Shown one piece after another: positions 1-9,331 of a stretch of 61,803 nucleotides of DNA. Below the pieces are notes generated by a model. It had not been told where the DNA came from. It made no database searches and saw only the letters and a list, made by a program, of their open reading frames with translations. The position numbers and the translations under genes were made by a program. This DNA is from Fervidicola ferrireducens (lineage in GTDB: Bacteria; Bacillota; Thermosediminibacteria; Thermosediminibacterales; Thermosediminibacteraceae). Position 1 is the stretch's first letter, and each line of letters starts with the position of its first letter. Where the stretch lies: assembly GCF_001562425.1 (NCBI RefSeq), contig NZ_LOED01000013.1, positions 1 to 61,803 of the forward strand, given 5' to 3'.

Positions 1-83
1 GTCGGTAAAAATAAATGAATAATGAATAAAGATTAGGTTATCAAGGTTCAACCAAAAAGGGATAAGATTTAAAATTGTGTTTT

Positions 84-365
84 TCAATGGCAACTAAGTA
101 GTTTGACGGAAGCTTCTGCGAATACTTCGGCCGTTGATGAGGCAAAACAGGTGGGTATTTCGAAAACGAGGTCGGCTCCGCCGCCGAGGGCCATTTTGGC
201 CCTGGCCCATTTGTCGAAAATCGCAGGTTCACCTCTTTGAACGAAGTTACCGCTCATGGCACAGATGATTCCGTCTGGCTTGAAGTCGGAACGTATTTTG
301 TTCAGGTGATACAGGTGGCCTTTGTGAAAGGGATTGTATTCTGCAATGACACCGACTATTTTCAT
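84..365 (-). pseudogene. tmcAL: tRNA(Met) cytidine acetate ligase, 3'-truncated
   Basis: The 93 residues match the amino end of the TmcAL/YlbM nucleotidyltransferase family, which makes acetylated C34 of elongator tRNA-Met. Visible marks are the nucleotidylyl-transferase start [13 protein letters not shown], then [12 protein letters not shown] and [18 protein letters not shown]. The family is about 400 residues long, but the frame stops after KLLSCH and the 83 bases left in the window show no continuation in any frame, so roughly three quarters of the protein is missing. A Shine-Dalgarno GGGAGG (complement of 374-379) sits 8 bases before the ATG, so the 5' end is authentic. It diverges from pta. 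The most likely reading is a gene cut by a rearrangement to its left. Confidence 0.75.
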
Positions 366-553
366 TGAGCATACCTCCCGGAAAGTTCACTACTATTATA
401 TAACAACTTAAATTTTTTTAAATAGAGGAAAAGAGCATTTTTTGTAGAATTTCTACCTTCGGATATTCAGCAATATTTTTCATGCAATTCGTTTTTGGAG
501 ATACTATTTTGGTGAGCCAATAAAAAATTTTAAAGGAAAGGAGTTAAAATGCC
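366..553. promoter_or_regulatory. divergent tmcAL/pta intergenic region
   Basis: AT-rich spacer between two divergent genes. On the minus strand TATAAT (complement of 395-400) could be the tmcAL -10, without a convincing -35. On the plus strand AAAGGAAAGGAG (533-544) is the ribosome site for pta; TACTAT near 502-507 is only a weak -10 candidate. Confidence 0.3.
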
Positions 554-1551
554 ATGGATCTCATTCAAAAAATAAGGGAACGGGCCAAGGGCACAAAAAA
601 GACAGTAGTGTTGGCGGAGGGCCACGATGAAAGGGTGGTCCAGGCGGCAATCGTAATTCGCCGGGAGAAGCTGGCGGACGTGATTTTGCTGGGAAATGAG
701 GATAAAATTAAAGAAAAGGCGCAGGGGCCGATATTTCTGGCATAGAAATCATAGACCCCTCATCTTCGCCTAAGGCAAAGGACTATGCGGCACTCCTTTA
801 TGACTTGAGGAAGGAAAAAGGTATGACAGAAGAAAAGGCCGAGGAGCTCGTAAAAGACCCGATATGGTTTGGAACCATGATGGTAAAAGCAAATGATGTG
901 GACGGCATGGTAGCCGGTGCGATAACGGCGACGGCCGATGTTTTTAGGCCTGCTTTTCAGGTGATAAAGACCGCGCCCGGAGTTAGCGTGGTATCCAGCG
1001 CTTTCATGATGGTCGTGCCGAACTGCGAATACGGGGCAAACGGAGTAATCCTTTTTGCCGACTGTGCCATCAACCCCAATCCCGACGCAAGGCAGCTTGC
1101 GGAAATAGCCATAGCATCTTCCAGAACGTGGAAAGCCCTCATGGACGAAGAACCCTATATCGCGATGCTTTCCTTTTCGACCAGAGGGAGCGCCCAGCAC
1201 GAAATGGTGGATAAGGTGGTTGAAGCCACAAGGTTACTAAAGGAAAAAGCTCCGGAGTTAAAAGTGGATGGCGAACTGCAGGCGGATGCCGCGCTGGTTC
1301 CAAAGGTGGCGAAGACCAAAGCGCCGGATAGCACCGTGGCTGGAAAGGCGAACATTTTAATCTTCCCGGACCTGAATGCAGGAAACATAGGATACAAACT
1401 CGTTCAGAGGCTGGCGAAGGCCGAAGCCGTTGGCCCCATAAGCCAGGGGCTTGCAAAGCCGATAAACGACCTGTCGCGCGGTTGCAGCGTGGATGACATT
1501 GTGAACGTGGCGGCAATTACAGCCCTGCAGGCGACCAGCGCGGATTTATAA
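554..1551 (+). pseudogene. pta: Phosphate acetyltransferase, single-base frameshift
   Basis: Phosphotransacetylase interconverts acetyl-CoA and acetyl-phosphate and feeds acetate kinase, the next gene. The first 57 codons (MDLIQKIRERAKG, VVLAEGHDERV) and the segment from about 728 to 1551 lie in different frames. Reading the downstream frame back gives ADISGIEIIDPSSSPKAKDY, which joins the upstream peptide if one G is added to the G run at 724-727. With that base the product is about 332 residues, normal for the family, and ends with the expected NILIFPDLNAGNIGYKLVQR and GLAKPINDLSRGCS motifs. The rest of the gene is intact and ackA follows 32 bases later, so this is either a very recent mutation or a homopolymer sequencing error. 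Confidence 0.9.
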
Positions 1552-1583
1552 AAATACAAGCAGATTTGGAGGAGGAACTGGTC

Positions 1584-2774
1584 ATGAAGGTACTTGTGAT
1601 TAACTGCGGCAGTTCTTCGCTGAAATACCAGCTTTTTAACATGGAAAACGAGACGGTGCTCGCAAAGGGCTTGGTAGAAAGAATAGGCCTTGAAGGTTCC
1701 GTCTTGAAGCATCAGCCCGCCGGCAAAGATAAAGTAGAAATAAAGGCAGAGGTCCCAAATCATAAAGTGGCTGTAAAACTGATGCTCGATGCGCTGGTGC
1801 ACGAAGAATACGGTGTCATTAAGGATATTAAAGAAATAGCGGCTGTAGGACACCGGGTTGTCCACGGCGGCGAGAAGTTCTCCGGTTCGGTGCGGATTGA
1901 CGATAAAGTGATGGAAACGTTAAAAGAATGCATTAACCTTGCGCCCTTACACAATCCGCCAAATATTTGGGGTATAGAAGCCGTAAAAGAGATACTGCCC
2001 GATGTGCCGATGGTGGGGGTATTCGATACCGCTTTCCATCAGACGATGCCCGAACATGCGTATATTTACGGCGTGCCATACGAACTTTATGAAAAGTATT
2101 CGGTGAGGCGGTACGGCTTTCACGGCACATCGCACAGGTACGTTTCGATGAGAGCGGCAATGTTGCTAAACCGGCCTATTGAAACTTTAAAACTGGTCAC
2201 GCTACACCTCGGCAACGGGTCCAGCATATCGGCGGTGAATGGCGGAAAATCGGTGGAAAACAGCATGGGATTTACGCCCCTTGAAGGAATAACGATGGGC
2301 ACTCGCTGCGGCAGCATAGACCCCTACTTGCCTATATTCATAATGGAAAAAGAAGGGATTCCTATAGAGAAAATAAATGATTATCTGAACAAAAAATGCG
2401 GGGTGCTGGGTATTTCAGGGGTAAGCAGCGACTTCAGGGATATAGAAAAGGCAGCCGAAGAAGGGAATCACAGGGCAAAACTGGCCCTTAAGGTTTTCGC
2501 TTACCAGGCGAAAAAGTATATAGGAGCGTACGCAGCTGCCATGAACGGGCTGGACGCGGTGGTATTCACCGGAGGCATAGGCGAAAATTCGTCGCTGGTA
2601 AGGAAGATGATATGCGAAGATATGGACTACTTCGGAATTAAAATCGATGAAGAAAAGAACAATATAAGAGGAAAGGAAGCAGATATTTCTGCCGAAGGTT
2701 CTAAAACGAAAGTCCTGGTCATACCCACCAATGAAGAACTTATGATTGCAAGGGATACTGTTGCCCTGATTTAG
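1584..2774 (+). CDS. ackA: Acetate kinase
   Basis: Makes ATP and acetate from acetyl-phosphate, the last step of the Pta-AckA pathway in the cytoplasm. Family motifs are all present: [11 protein letters not shown] at the amino end, [29 protein letters not shown], the phosphate loop [17 protein letters not shown] and [11 protein letters not shown] place the start at ATG 1584 because GGAGGAGG (1568-1575) lies 8 bases upstream; a TTG at 1566 overlaps that site. The 396-residue length is typical. Probably cotranscribed with pta. Confidence 0.97.
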   Translation: MKVLVINCGSSSLKYQLFNMENETVLAKGLVERIGLEGSVLKHQPAGKDKVEIKAEVPNHKVAVKLMLDALVHEEYGVIKDIKEIAAVGHRVVHGGEKFSGSVRIDDKVMETLKECINLAPLHNPPNIWGIEAVKEILPDVPMVGVFDTAFHQTMPEHAYIYGVPYELYEKYSVRRYGFHGTSHRYVSMRAAMLLNRPIETLKLVTLHLGNGSSISAVNGGKSVENSMGFTPLEGITMGTRCGSIDPYLPIFIMEKEGIPIEKINDYLNKKCGVLGISGVSSDFRDIEKAAEEGNHRAKLALKVFAYQAKKYIGAYAAAMNGLDAVVFTGGIGENSSLVRKMICEDMDYFGIKIDEEKNNIRGKEADISAEGSKTKVLVIPTNEELMIARDTVALI

Positions 2775-2777
2775 GCC

Positions 2778-2806
2778 TTGACATAGCCTTTTGAAATCCT
2801 TATAAT
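2778..2806 (+). promoter_or_regulatory. Consensus sigma-A promoter before yceD-rpmF
   Basis: TTGACA (2778-2783), a 17-base spacer and TATAAT (2801-2806): a perfect match to the housekeeping consensus. It starts directly after the ackA stop and would begin transcription near 2813, giving yceD-rpmF their own strong promoter. Confidence 0.88.
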
Positions 2807-2841
2807 AAAATGAGCTGATTTTTAAATGAGGTGAAAAATTA

Positions 2842-3360
2842 TTGAAACTTTCCGTTGAGGGCATAAAGCAAAAAGTAGGCGATGGATTTGATTTCGAACT
2901 GGAAGAAAAGGTAGGACGGGTTGAGTTTAAGGGAGAAGACGTAGTATTTGTAAAGCCTGTCAGCGTGCGCGGGAGAGTCGAGAACTTGGGGAAAGGCCTT
3001 ATTGGGGTGTGGGGAGAAATTTCTACCGCCATCGAGGACAGATGCTATCGCTGCCTTGCAAAGACACATCTTGAAGTAAAACTCGATTACAACTTTAAGT
3101 TCAGTGAAAATCCGGAAAAATATACCAAAGAGGATGAGGTTTTTCTTATAGAAGAAGATACTATTGACCTCACTACGCCCGTAGTCAACGAGATAATATT
3201 AAATCTGCCGAGTAAGATTTTATGTTCGCCGGATTGCCGGGGACTATGCCCTTATTGCGGCGCCGATTTAAACCTTGGTGAGTGCGGGTGTAGGAAGACG
3301 AATGTAGACCCGAGATTGCGGGTGCTGGAAAAATTGTTAGATTCCGACAATCATGATTAG
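2842..3360 (+). CDS. YceD/DUF177 family zinc protein
   Basis: A 172-residue member of the DUF177 (YceD) family, which almost always sits immediately before rpmF, as here (12 bases to the rpmF start). In some bacteria and plastids the family is linked to 23S rRNA accumulation; the exact role in Firmicutes is not settled. A single Cys pair CYRC lies mid-protein, and the carboxyl end carries a cysteine cluster (CSPDCRGLCPYCGADL, then CGC) that probably binds zinc. Start is TTG at 2842 with GAGGTGA 7 bases upstream. Confidence 0.88.
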   Translation: MKLSVEGIKQKVGDGFDFELEEKVGRVEFKGEDVVFVKPVSVRGRVENLGKGLIGVWGEISTAIEDRCYRCLAKTHLEVKLDYNFKFSENPEKYTKEDEVFLIEEDTIDLTTPVVNEIILNLPSKILCSPDCRGLCPYCGADLNLGECGCRKTNVDPRLRVLEKLLDSDNHD

Positions 3361-3372
3361 GAGGTGTGGATT

Positions 3373-3555
3373 GTGGCCAATCCAAAGCGCAGGTTTTCAA
3401 AGGCAAGGACTGCAAAGCGCAGGGCCCAGTGGAAATTGACTTTGCCATCCTTGAATGAATGTCCTCACTGCCATCACGTGAAACTACCCCACAGAGTCTG
3501 CCCCTATTGCGGGTATTATAAAGGGCGTCAGGTAGTTCAAGTCGAAGCCGAGTAA
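3373..3555 (+). CDS. rpmF: 50S ribosomal protein L32
   Basis: Small large-subunit protein of 60 residues starting MANPKRRFSKARTAKRR. It is the zinc-binding form, with CPHC and CPYC pairs. I choose GTG 3373 rather than GTG 3364 because homologues begin MA(N/V)PKR and TAGGAGGTG (3358-3366) gives correct spacing. An intrinsic terminator follows. Confidence 0.96.
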   Translation: MANPKRRFSKARTAKRRAQWKLTLPSLNECPHCHHVKLPHRVCPYCGYYKGRQVVQVEAE

Positions 3556-3570
3556 TTTTAGGATGAAAAT

Positions 3571-3613
3571 AAGAGGGAGAACATGGCACAAGTCTGTTCT
3601 CCCTCTTATTTTT
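3571..3613 (+). terminator. Intrinsic terminator after rpmF
   Basis: 13-bp perfect stem AAGAGGGAGAACA / TGTTCTCCCTCTT (3571-3583 with 3595-3607) followed by ATTTTTTATT. It separates yceD-rpmF from the fatty-acid operon. Confidence 0.93.
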
Positions 3614-3644
3614 TATTCATTTAATTTATTTAACATTCAGAGGG

Positions 3645-3694
3645 TTGATCTTGGAATAAAAATAATATATACTTTTAATAGCTACTATTAAAAG
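3645..3694 (+). promoter_or_regulatory. fapR promoter with overlapping palindromic operator (putative FapR box)
   Basis: TTGATC (3645-3650), 17-base spacer, TATACT (3668-3673). A perfect inverted repeat CTTTTAATAG-CTA-CTATTAAAAG spans 3672-3694, starting within the -10 and covering the expected start site. FapR represses its own operon in Bacillus through a palindrome of similar length and shape (TTAGTA...TACTAA), relieved by malonyl-CoA. Position directly before fapR makes autoregulation the best inference. Confidence 0.75.
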
Positions 3695-3718
3695 CAAGTG
3701 ACAGTGAAGGTGGTAGTG

Positions 3719-4294
3719 TTGTCAAAGAAGGGGTTATCAAAAAAAGAAAGGCAGAAGGAGCTCCAAAATTTGCTGGCTGAGGACCCTTTTTTGACCGATG
3801 AAGAACTCGCGGAAAAGTTTAAAGTCAGCGTGCAAACCATTAGGCTGGACCGGATGGAACTCAAGATTCCAGAGTTAAGAGAAAGGATAAAAGCGGTAGC
3901 CCAGGAAAATTACGCAAAAGTAAAGTCCATAGGAATTAAGGAGATAATCGGAGAGCTGGTAGATTTAGAACTAGGAAAAAGAGGGATTTCTATCTTAGAA
4001 ACTACCGAAGAGATGGCTTTTGAGAAAACAAAGATAGTGAGGGGCGAGTTTATATTTGCCCAGGCGAATTCTTTGGCTATAGCGGTTATAGATGCGGATG
4101 TGGCCCTCACCGGCGTAGCCAATATAAAGTACAAATCCCCGGTGTTTGCAGGGCAAAAACTTATTGCGAAGGCTGAAGTTACTAGGGTGAGGCAAAACAA
4201 GCATTTCGTCTTCGTCCGAGTGTACGAGAGGCAAAAAGAAGTATTCAGGGGAAAATTTATCCTGGTATCATTAGACGGCGGGGTGAGTGTATGA
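3719..4294 (+). CDS. fapR: Fatty acid biosynthesis transcriptional repressor FapR
   Basis: Senses malonyl-CoA and represses phospholipid/fatty-acid genes. The amino third carries a DeoR-like helix-turn-helix ([23 protein letters not shown]); the rest is a hot-dog-fold effector domain ([17 protein letters not shown], then the [15 protein letters not shown] segment). About 191 residues, normal for the family. The start is uncertain: TTG 3719 has AAGGTGG 5 bases upstream, while an in-frame GTG at 3698 has no ribosome site. It is the first gene of the fab operon and overlaps plsX by 4 bases (ATGA), implying translational coupling. Confidence 0.93.
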   Translation: MSKKGLSKKERQKELQNLLAEDPFLTDEELAEKFKVSVQTIRLDRMELKIPELRERIKAVAQENYAKVKSIGIKEIIGELVDLELGKRGISILETTEEMAFEKTKIVRGEFIFAQANSLAIAVIDADVALTGVANIKYKSPVFAGQKLIAKAEVTRVRQNKHFVFVRVYERQKEVFRGKFILVSLDGGVSV

Positions 4295-5292
4295 AAATAA
4301 TCGTTGATGCCATGGGAGGAGACCATGCTCCTGGCGAGGTGGTTTTAGGGGCGGTAAATGCTGCAAAAGAGCTGGGAATAAACATCGTCCTTGTCGGAAA
4401 CGAGGAAAAAATAAAGTTATATTTAGATGAGCAAGATCCGAGAATCGAAATAGTAAACGCCCAAGAGGTGATTGGCAACGACGAACCGCCTGTTATGGCT
4501 GTAAGGACCAAAAAAAATGCATCGATTCCGAAGGGATTGAGACTACTAAAAGAAGGTTACGGCAAAGCTATGGTTTCAGCGGGAAGTACTGGTGCCCTTA
4601 TGGCTGGTGGACTTTTTACGTTGGGGCGGTTCGAAGGGATTGAAAGACCTGCTATCGCCACGATGTTTCCCACGAGGAAAAAGCCTGCGCTTTTACTAGA
4701 TATAGGGGCAAACAGCGAATGCAAGCCCAAAAACCTCGCTCAGTTTGCTGTAATGGGGAGCATATATTACAGGGAAATTATGGGGGTAGAAAGCCCCAAA
4801 GTGGGACTTCTGAACATAGGTGTCGAGGAGGAAAAAGGAAATAGTCTTGTGAAGACAGCCTATGGGATGTTAAAGGAGCTTAAAAATATCAACTTTTGCG
4901 GAAATGTGGAACCGAGGGACTTTTTCGATGGCAATTTCGATGTAGTGGTTTGCGATGGGTTTACCGGAAATATTTTCCTGAAAACGGTGGAAGGATTGGG
5001 ATTTTTTTTACTTGACCAGTTAAAAGATGAGATTAAGAGAAATATTACCTATGCACTAGGAGCTTTATTGATTAAACCAGTTTTTAATGCAGTAAAAGCC
5101 AAAATGGATTATTCCGAATACGGCGGGGCCATGTTCCTTGGGCTTGACGGGATTCTCGTAAAGTGCCATGGCTCCTCGGACCAAAAGGCCATATTTAATG
5201 GAATAAAAGTTGCAAAGAAGTTTGTGGAAAATGATATACTTTTCGAACTTAAGGAAGCGATAAAGGAAATAGAAGGAGAGATAAAGTGTTGA
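4291..5292 (+). CDS. plsX: Phosphate acyltransferase PlsX
   Basis: Converts acyl-ACP to acyl-phosphate, the first step of phospholipid synthesis in Firmicutes. The 333-residue product starts with the hallmark [18 protein letters not shown] and contains [12 protein letters not shown] and the [12 protein letters not shown] motif. Peripheral membrane enzyme. Coupled to fapR at its 5' end and overlapping fabH at its 3' end. Confidence 0.97.
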   Translation: MKIIVDAMGGDHAPGEVVLGAVNAAKELGINIVLVGNEEKIKLYLDEQDPRIEIVNAQEVIGNDEPPVMAVRTKKNASIPKGLRLLKEGYGKAMVSAGSTGALMAGGLFTLGRFEGIERPAIATMFPTRKKPALLLDIGANSECKPKNLAQFAVMGSIYYREIMGVESPKVGLLNIGVEEEKGNSLVKTAYGMLKELKNINFCGNVEPRDFFDGNFDVVVCDGFTGNIFLKTVEGLGFFLLDQLKDEIKRNITYALGALLIKPVFNAVKAKMDYSEYGGAMFLGLDGILVKCHGSSDQKAIFNGIKVAKKFVENDILFELKEAIKEIEGEIKC

Positions 5293-6281
5293 TGAGGGCA
5301 GGAATAATAGGACTTGGTTCGTATACTCCTGAAAAAGTTCTGACCAATAGAGATTTGGAGAAGATGGTGGAAACATCGGATGAATGGATAAGGGAGAGAA
5401 CGGGAATTTCTTTTCGAAGAATTGCGGATGAATGTATGGCCACCTCAGACCTGGCTGCAAAAGCTGCACTAGAAGCCATCGAAATGGCAGGCATAGGGCC
5501 CGACGAACTAGATTTGATAATAGGAGCCACCGTTACCCCCGATATGATGTTTCCGTCAACGGCATGTATCGTGCAGCACAAGATAAAAGCCTCGAGAGCA
5601 GCGGCCTTCGACCTTTCGGCAGGCTGCACCGGGTTTATATATGCTTTGACGGTAGCCGCGCAGTTCGTTGCAAGCGGTATGTACCGGAACGTCCTGGTGT
5701 TTGGTGCCGAAATTCTTTCAAAAATAGTAGACTGGCAGGACAGAAATACGTGTGTCCTCTTTGGAGATGGGGCGGGTGCGGCAGTGGTGAGTGTCGTTGA
5801 AAGTGGAGGAATTCTTGAGAGCGTCTTGGGTGCGGATGGCGGAGGAAAAGATTTGTTATTCATCCCTGCAGGGGGTTCTAAGGAGCCGGCCAGCATTGAA
5901 ACTGTAAAGGAAAGAAAGCATTTTATAAAAATGAACGGCAATGAAGTGTTTAAGTTCGCAGTTAAGATAATGGAAGAATCCACAAGAAAAGTTTTGGAAA
6001 AAGCCAACCTGACCCCTCAAGAGGTAGACCTTGTGGTGCCTCACCAGGCAAATATAAGGATTATCGAGGCAGCGACGAAACGACTCAATATATCAAAAGA
6101 AAAAGTGATGGTGAACATCGACAGGTACGGCAACATGTCCGCAGCATCGATACCGGTGGCTCTGTACGAAGCCTTTAAAGCGAGGAAAATCAAAAAAGGG
6201 GATAAAGTGGTGCTGGTCGGCTTCGGGGCCGGCCTTACATGGGGAGCAAACCTAATAGAATGGAGTTTGTCAAATGCTTAG
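5286..6281 (+). CDS. fabH: 3-oxoacyl-ACP synthase III
   Basis: Initiates fatty-acid chains by condensing acetyl- (or branched acyl-) CoA with malonyl-ACP. Catalytic triad visible: Cys in DLSAGCTGFIYAL, His in VPHQANIRI, Asn in DRYGNMSAAS. 331 residues is normal. GTG 5286 has the better spacing to AAGGAG (5273-5278); ATG 5292 is also possible and would overlap the plsX stop by one base. Confidence 0.96.
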   Translation: MLMRAGIIGLGSYTPEKVLTNRDLEKMVETSDEWIRERTGISFRRIADECMATSDLAAKAALEAIEMAGIGPDELDLIIGATVTPDMMFPSTACIVQHKIKASRAAAFDLSAGCTGFIYALTVAAQFVASGMYRNVLVFGAEILSKIVDWQDRNTCVLFGDGAGAAVVSVVESGGILESVLGADGGGKDLLFIPAGGSKEPASIETVKERKHFIKMNGNEVFKFAVKIMEESTRKVLEKANLTPQEVDLVVPHQANIRIIEAATKRLNISKEKVMVNIDRYGNMSAASIPVALYEAFKARKIKKGDKVVLVGFGAGLTWGANLIEWSLSNA

Positions 6282-6309
6282 TTAAAATCGCAAGATTAGG
6301 GGGAGTAGG

Positions 6310-7251
6310 ATGTTCCACACGGAGATATGCGATTTGCTGGGAATTAAATATCCCATAATCCAGGGCGGAATGGCCTGGGTTGCTACTGCCGAATTGGCGG
6401 CAGCTACATCCAATGCGGGAGGACTGGGCATTATAGGTGCTGGAAACGCTCCCGCCGAAATAGTGAGGCAGGAAATAAAAAAGGTGAGAAACCTCACCGA
6501 CAAACCTTTTGGAGTAAACGTATATTTCATGTCTCCTTTCGTGGACGAAGTAATGGAGGTTATAATCGAAGAAAAGGTGCCCGTAATTACCACGGGAGCC
6601 GGGAATCCGGGGAAATACATACCCCGTTTGAAAGAAGCGGGGGTGAAGGTAATCCCGGTGGTGGCATCGGTGGCGCTGGCCCAAAGACTCGAGAAAACGG
6701 GTGTAGACGCGGTTATAGCTGAGGGGATGGAGTGCGGTGGCCATATAGGAGAGATAACTACTATGGCGCTGGTCCCGCAGGTAGTTGATGCCGTAAAGAT
6801 ACCGGTGATAGCAGCCGGAGGCATAGCCGATGCCAGGGGGTTCTTGGCTGCTTTGGCCCTGGGGGCAAAGGGTGTACAGATGGGAACGAGATTCCTGTGT
6901 TCGGTCGAATGCACTATCCATGAAAATTACAAAAATGCAGTTTTGAAGGCCACCGACAGGAGCACGGTAGTGACGGGGAGGCCTACGGGACACCCTGTCA
7001 GGGTGTTGAAAAACAAGCTGGCAAGGGAGTTCGAACTCCTCGAAAAGAAAGGTGCGGAAAGAGAAGAATACGAAGCCCTGGGAACGGGGAGGCTGAAAGC
7101 CGCCGTTGAAGGCGACGCGGAATACGGTTCTTTAATGGCAGGACAAATCGCCGGTCTTATAAACGATATAAAGCCTGTGAAGGAAATAATAGAGGAAATC
7201 ATGGAAGGCGCTAAAAAACTGCTGGATGAGATGGCATCAAAGTGGAGGTAA
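6310..7251 (+). CDS. fabK: Enoyl-ACP reductase II (FMN-dependent)
   Basis: Reduces trans-2-enoyl-ACP at the end of each elongation cycle. It belongs to the FabK flavoprotein class, not the short-chain dehydrogenase FabI class: TIM-barrel with IIQGGMAWVATAELAAATSN at the start, TTGAGNPGKYI, the AAGGIADARGF phosphate-binding strand and GVQMGTRFL. 313 residues. Located between fabH and fabD. FabK enzymes are naturally resistant to triclosan, so this would be the sole enoyl reductase seen in this window. Confidence 0.95.
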   Translation: MFHTEICDLLGIKYPIIQGGMAWVATAELAAATSNAGGLGIIGAGNAPAEIVRQEIKKVRNLTDKPFGVNVYFMSPFVDEVMEVIIEEKVPVITTGAGNPGKYIPRLKEAGVKVIPVVASVALAQRLEKTGVDAVIAEGMECGGHIGEITTMALVPQVVDAVKIPVIAAGGIADARGFLAALALGAKGVQMGTRFLCSVECTIHENYKNAVLKATDRSTVVTGRPTGHPVRVLKNKLAREFELLEKKGAEREEYEALGTGRLKAAVEGDAEYGSLMAGQIAGLINDIKPVKEIIEEIMEGAKKLLDEMASKWR

Positions 7252-7257
7252 TGATTT

Positions 7258-8199
7258 ATGGGGAAAGTGGCATTCTTGTTTGCTGGTCAGGGCGCGCAGT
7301 ACGTAGGTATGGGCATGGATCTGGCAAAAAACTTCGAAAGAGCCAAAAAGATCTTCGAAAAGGCAGATGAAGCTTTGGGCTATAGAATTTCCGATATATG
7401 CTTTTACGGACCCGAGGAAAAGTTAAAGGAGACCGCGAATACCCAGCCGGCCATATTGACCCATAGCGTGGCATGTTATTTTCTGTTAAAAGAAGAAGGT
7501 ATAGTGCCTGATGTGGTGGCGGGTTTGAGCCTTGGAGAATATTCCGCACTGGTGGCCGCGGAGTCTCTGGACTTTGAGGATGCCGTGAGGGTAGTGAGAA
7601 AACGCGGAATTTACATGCAGGAAGCGGTACCTCTAGGAGAAGGAGCTATGGCGGCTATTATCGGCCTTGCAAGGCAGGAGGTTCTGAAAGCTTGCGAACT
7701 TGCTTCCGATGAAGGAGTGGTAGAGGCGGCCAATTTCAATAGCCCCGACCAGATAGTAGTTTCGGGTCATGTCAAAGCAGTGGAAAAAACATTAAAAATA
7801 GCAAAAGAAAAAGGGGCCAAAAAGGCAGTTATGCTTCCTGTCAGTGCGCCTTTTCACTGCAGTCTGCTTAAACCTGCCGGTGAGAAACTGGAAAAAGAGC
7901 TGGAGAAAACAAATATAAAGCCGGCCAAAATTCCGGTCATTTCTAACGTGACGGCAGAAGCAGTAAAAGACCCGGCGGCAATCAAGGAGCTTTTGATAAA
8001 ACAGGTTAGTTCGCCGGTGCTGTGGGAAGACAGTATCCTTAAGATGAAAGAATTGGGCGTCGACACTTTTGTGGAATTAGGTCCGGGGAGAGCGCTTTCT
8101 GGCATGGTGAAGAAAATTGACCGGAGTCTTACTACTTTGAATGTGGAGGATTCTGAGTCCCTGGCCAATGTCATAAGCTATTTTAGGGGGAATAGGTAA
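7258..8199 (+). CDS. fabD: Malonyl-CoA:ACP transacylase
   Basis: Transfers malonyl from CoA to ACP. Family marks: FLFAGQGAQYVGMG at the start, nucleophile Ser in GLSLGEYSAL, the conserved Arg in VRKRGIYMQEA, and the catalytic His in SAPFHCSLL. 313 residues. Overlaps fabG by one base (TAATG). Confidence 0.97.
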   Translation: MGKVAFLFAGQGAQYVGMGMDLAKNFERAKKIFEKADEALGYRISDICFYGPEEKLKETANTQPAILTHSVACYFLLKEEGIVPDVVAGLSLGEYSALVAAESLDFEDAVRVVRKRGIYMQEAVPLGEGAMAAIIGLARQEVLKACELASDEGVVEAANFNSPDQIVVSGHVKAVEKTLKIAKEKGAKKAVMLPVSAPFHCSLLKPAGEKLEKELEKTNIKPAKIPVISNVTAEAVKDPAAIKELLIKQVSSPVLWEDSILKMKELGVDTFVELGPGRALSGMVKKIDRSLTTLNVEDSESLANVISYFRGNR

Positions 8200-8945
8200 T
8201 GGATTTGTCGGGCAAGGTCTGTTTGGTCACCGGAGGTTCTAGAGGGATTGGAAGAAGCATAAGTATTAAACTAGCCCGGCTGGGTGCAAAAGTGGTCTTG
8301 AATTATAAATCGAACGAAGAGCTGGCAAAAAAAGTGGTATCCGAAATAGAAAGCCTGAATGGCGAAGCTGTGGCCTATATGGCTGATGTGGCGGATTATG
8401 AAGAGGCTTCACGAATGGTAGAGGAAGTTTACCAGAAATTTGGCCGAATAGACATCCTGGTAAACAACGCGGGCATCACAAGGGATGGACTTATACTTCG
8501 GATGAGCGAAAAAGACTGGGACGATGTGATAAACACCAACCTGAAAGGCATGTTCAATACCACCAAAAATGCGGTTAAGTATATGGTAAAGCAGCGCTGG
8601 GGAAGGATAATCAACATTTCTTCGGTTGTCGGCCTTTACGGCAACCCGGGGCAGGCTAATTACGCCGCTGCGAAGGCTGGAGTAATAGGATTTACAAAAT
8701 CGCTGGCAAAAGAGCTGGGCAGCAGGGGGATTACAGTAAACGCCGTAGCACCTGGCTTTATAAGGACCGACATGACCGCCGAAATAATAAAGAAAAATCA
8801 AGAAACCTCAATTATCGAGAAAATCCCTCTAAGAAGGTTGGGCGAGCCGGATGACGTGGCAAATTTGGTGGCTTTCTTGGCTTCGGAAGAGTCAAATTAT
8901 ATAACAGGTCAGATTATCGCTATTGACGGTGGCCTCACTTTATAA
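8199..8945 (+). CDS. fabG: 3-oxoacyl-ACP reductase
   Basis: NADPH-dependent reductase of the elongation cycle. Short-chain dehydrogenase motifs: GGSRGIGRSI nucleotide loop, NNAGITRDGL, catalytic Ser in NISSVVG, and YAAAKAG with the Tyr-Lys pair. 248 residues, closing with GQIIAIDGGLTL. Translationally coupled to fabD. Confidence 0.97.
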   Translation: MDLSGKVCLVTGGSRGIGRSISIKLARLGAKVVLNYKSNEELAKKVVSEIESLNGEAVAYMADVADYEEASRMVEEVYQKFGRIDILVNNAGITRDGLILRMSEKDWDDVINTNLKGMFNTTKNAVKYMVKQRWGRIINISSVVGLYGNPGQANYAAAKAGVIGFTKSLAKELGSRGITVNAVAPGFIRTDMTAEIIKKNQETSIIEKIPLRRLGEPDDVANLVAFLASEESNYITGQIIAIDGGLTL

Positions 8946-9024
8946 TATTTTAGAATAAGGAATAAACTAATGTGTAAACTAAGGTGGGCAGAACAATTTC
9001 ACTCCATAGGAAGGGGGTGAATCG

Positions 9025-9258
9025 ATGGAGGTACTGGAGAAAGTAAAGAAGATTATTGCGGACCAGTTGGGCATCGATGAGGATGAAGTGGTACCCGAAG
9101 CTTCCTTTATCGATGACCTGGGCGCAGATTCCCTGGACATCGTGGAATTAATCATGGCGTTTGAAGAAGAATTTGACCTAGAAATTCCCGATGAAGATGC
9201 CGAAAAGATTAAAACCGTTCAGGATGCGGTAGATTACATAAAAAACCGTATCTCATAA
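9025..9258 (+). CDS. acpP: Acyl carrier protein
   Basis: 77-residue acidic carrier with the phosphopantetheine attachment Ser in [13 protein letters not shown]. Strong ribosome site AAGGGGGTGA 5 bases before ATG. An 80-base gap separates it from fabG; no clear promoter is visible there, so it is probably part of the fab operon. Confidence 0.98.
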   Translation: MEVLEKVKKIIADQLGIDEDEVVPEASFIDDLGADSLDIVELIMAFEEEFDLEIPDEDAEKIKTVQDAVDYIKNRIS

Positions 9259-9267
9259 AGTCTATTC

Positions 9268-9298
9268 GTAAGTCCCGTGATACCGTCGCGGGACTTAC
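9268..9298 (+). other. 10-bp hairpin between acpP and fabF
   Basis: Perfect stem GTAAGTCCCG / CGGGACTTAC (9268-9277 with 9289-9298). Only a short, broken T run follows, so it is more likely an mRNA stabiliser or partial attenuator that raises acpP over fabF than a full terminator. Confidence 0.6.
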
Positions 9299-9331
9299 TT
9301 TGAATATAGCATAGTTTGGAGGAGAACAATA

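Noticed and set aside
760-1516. Long minus-strand open frames across pta
   Set aside because: They mirror the codon pattern of pta, have no ribosome site, and resemble no family; pta is clearly the gene.
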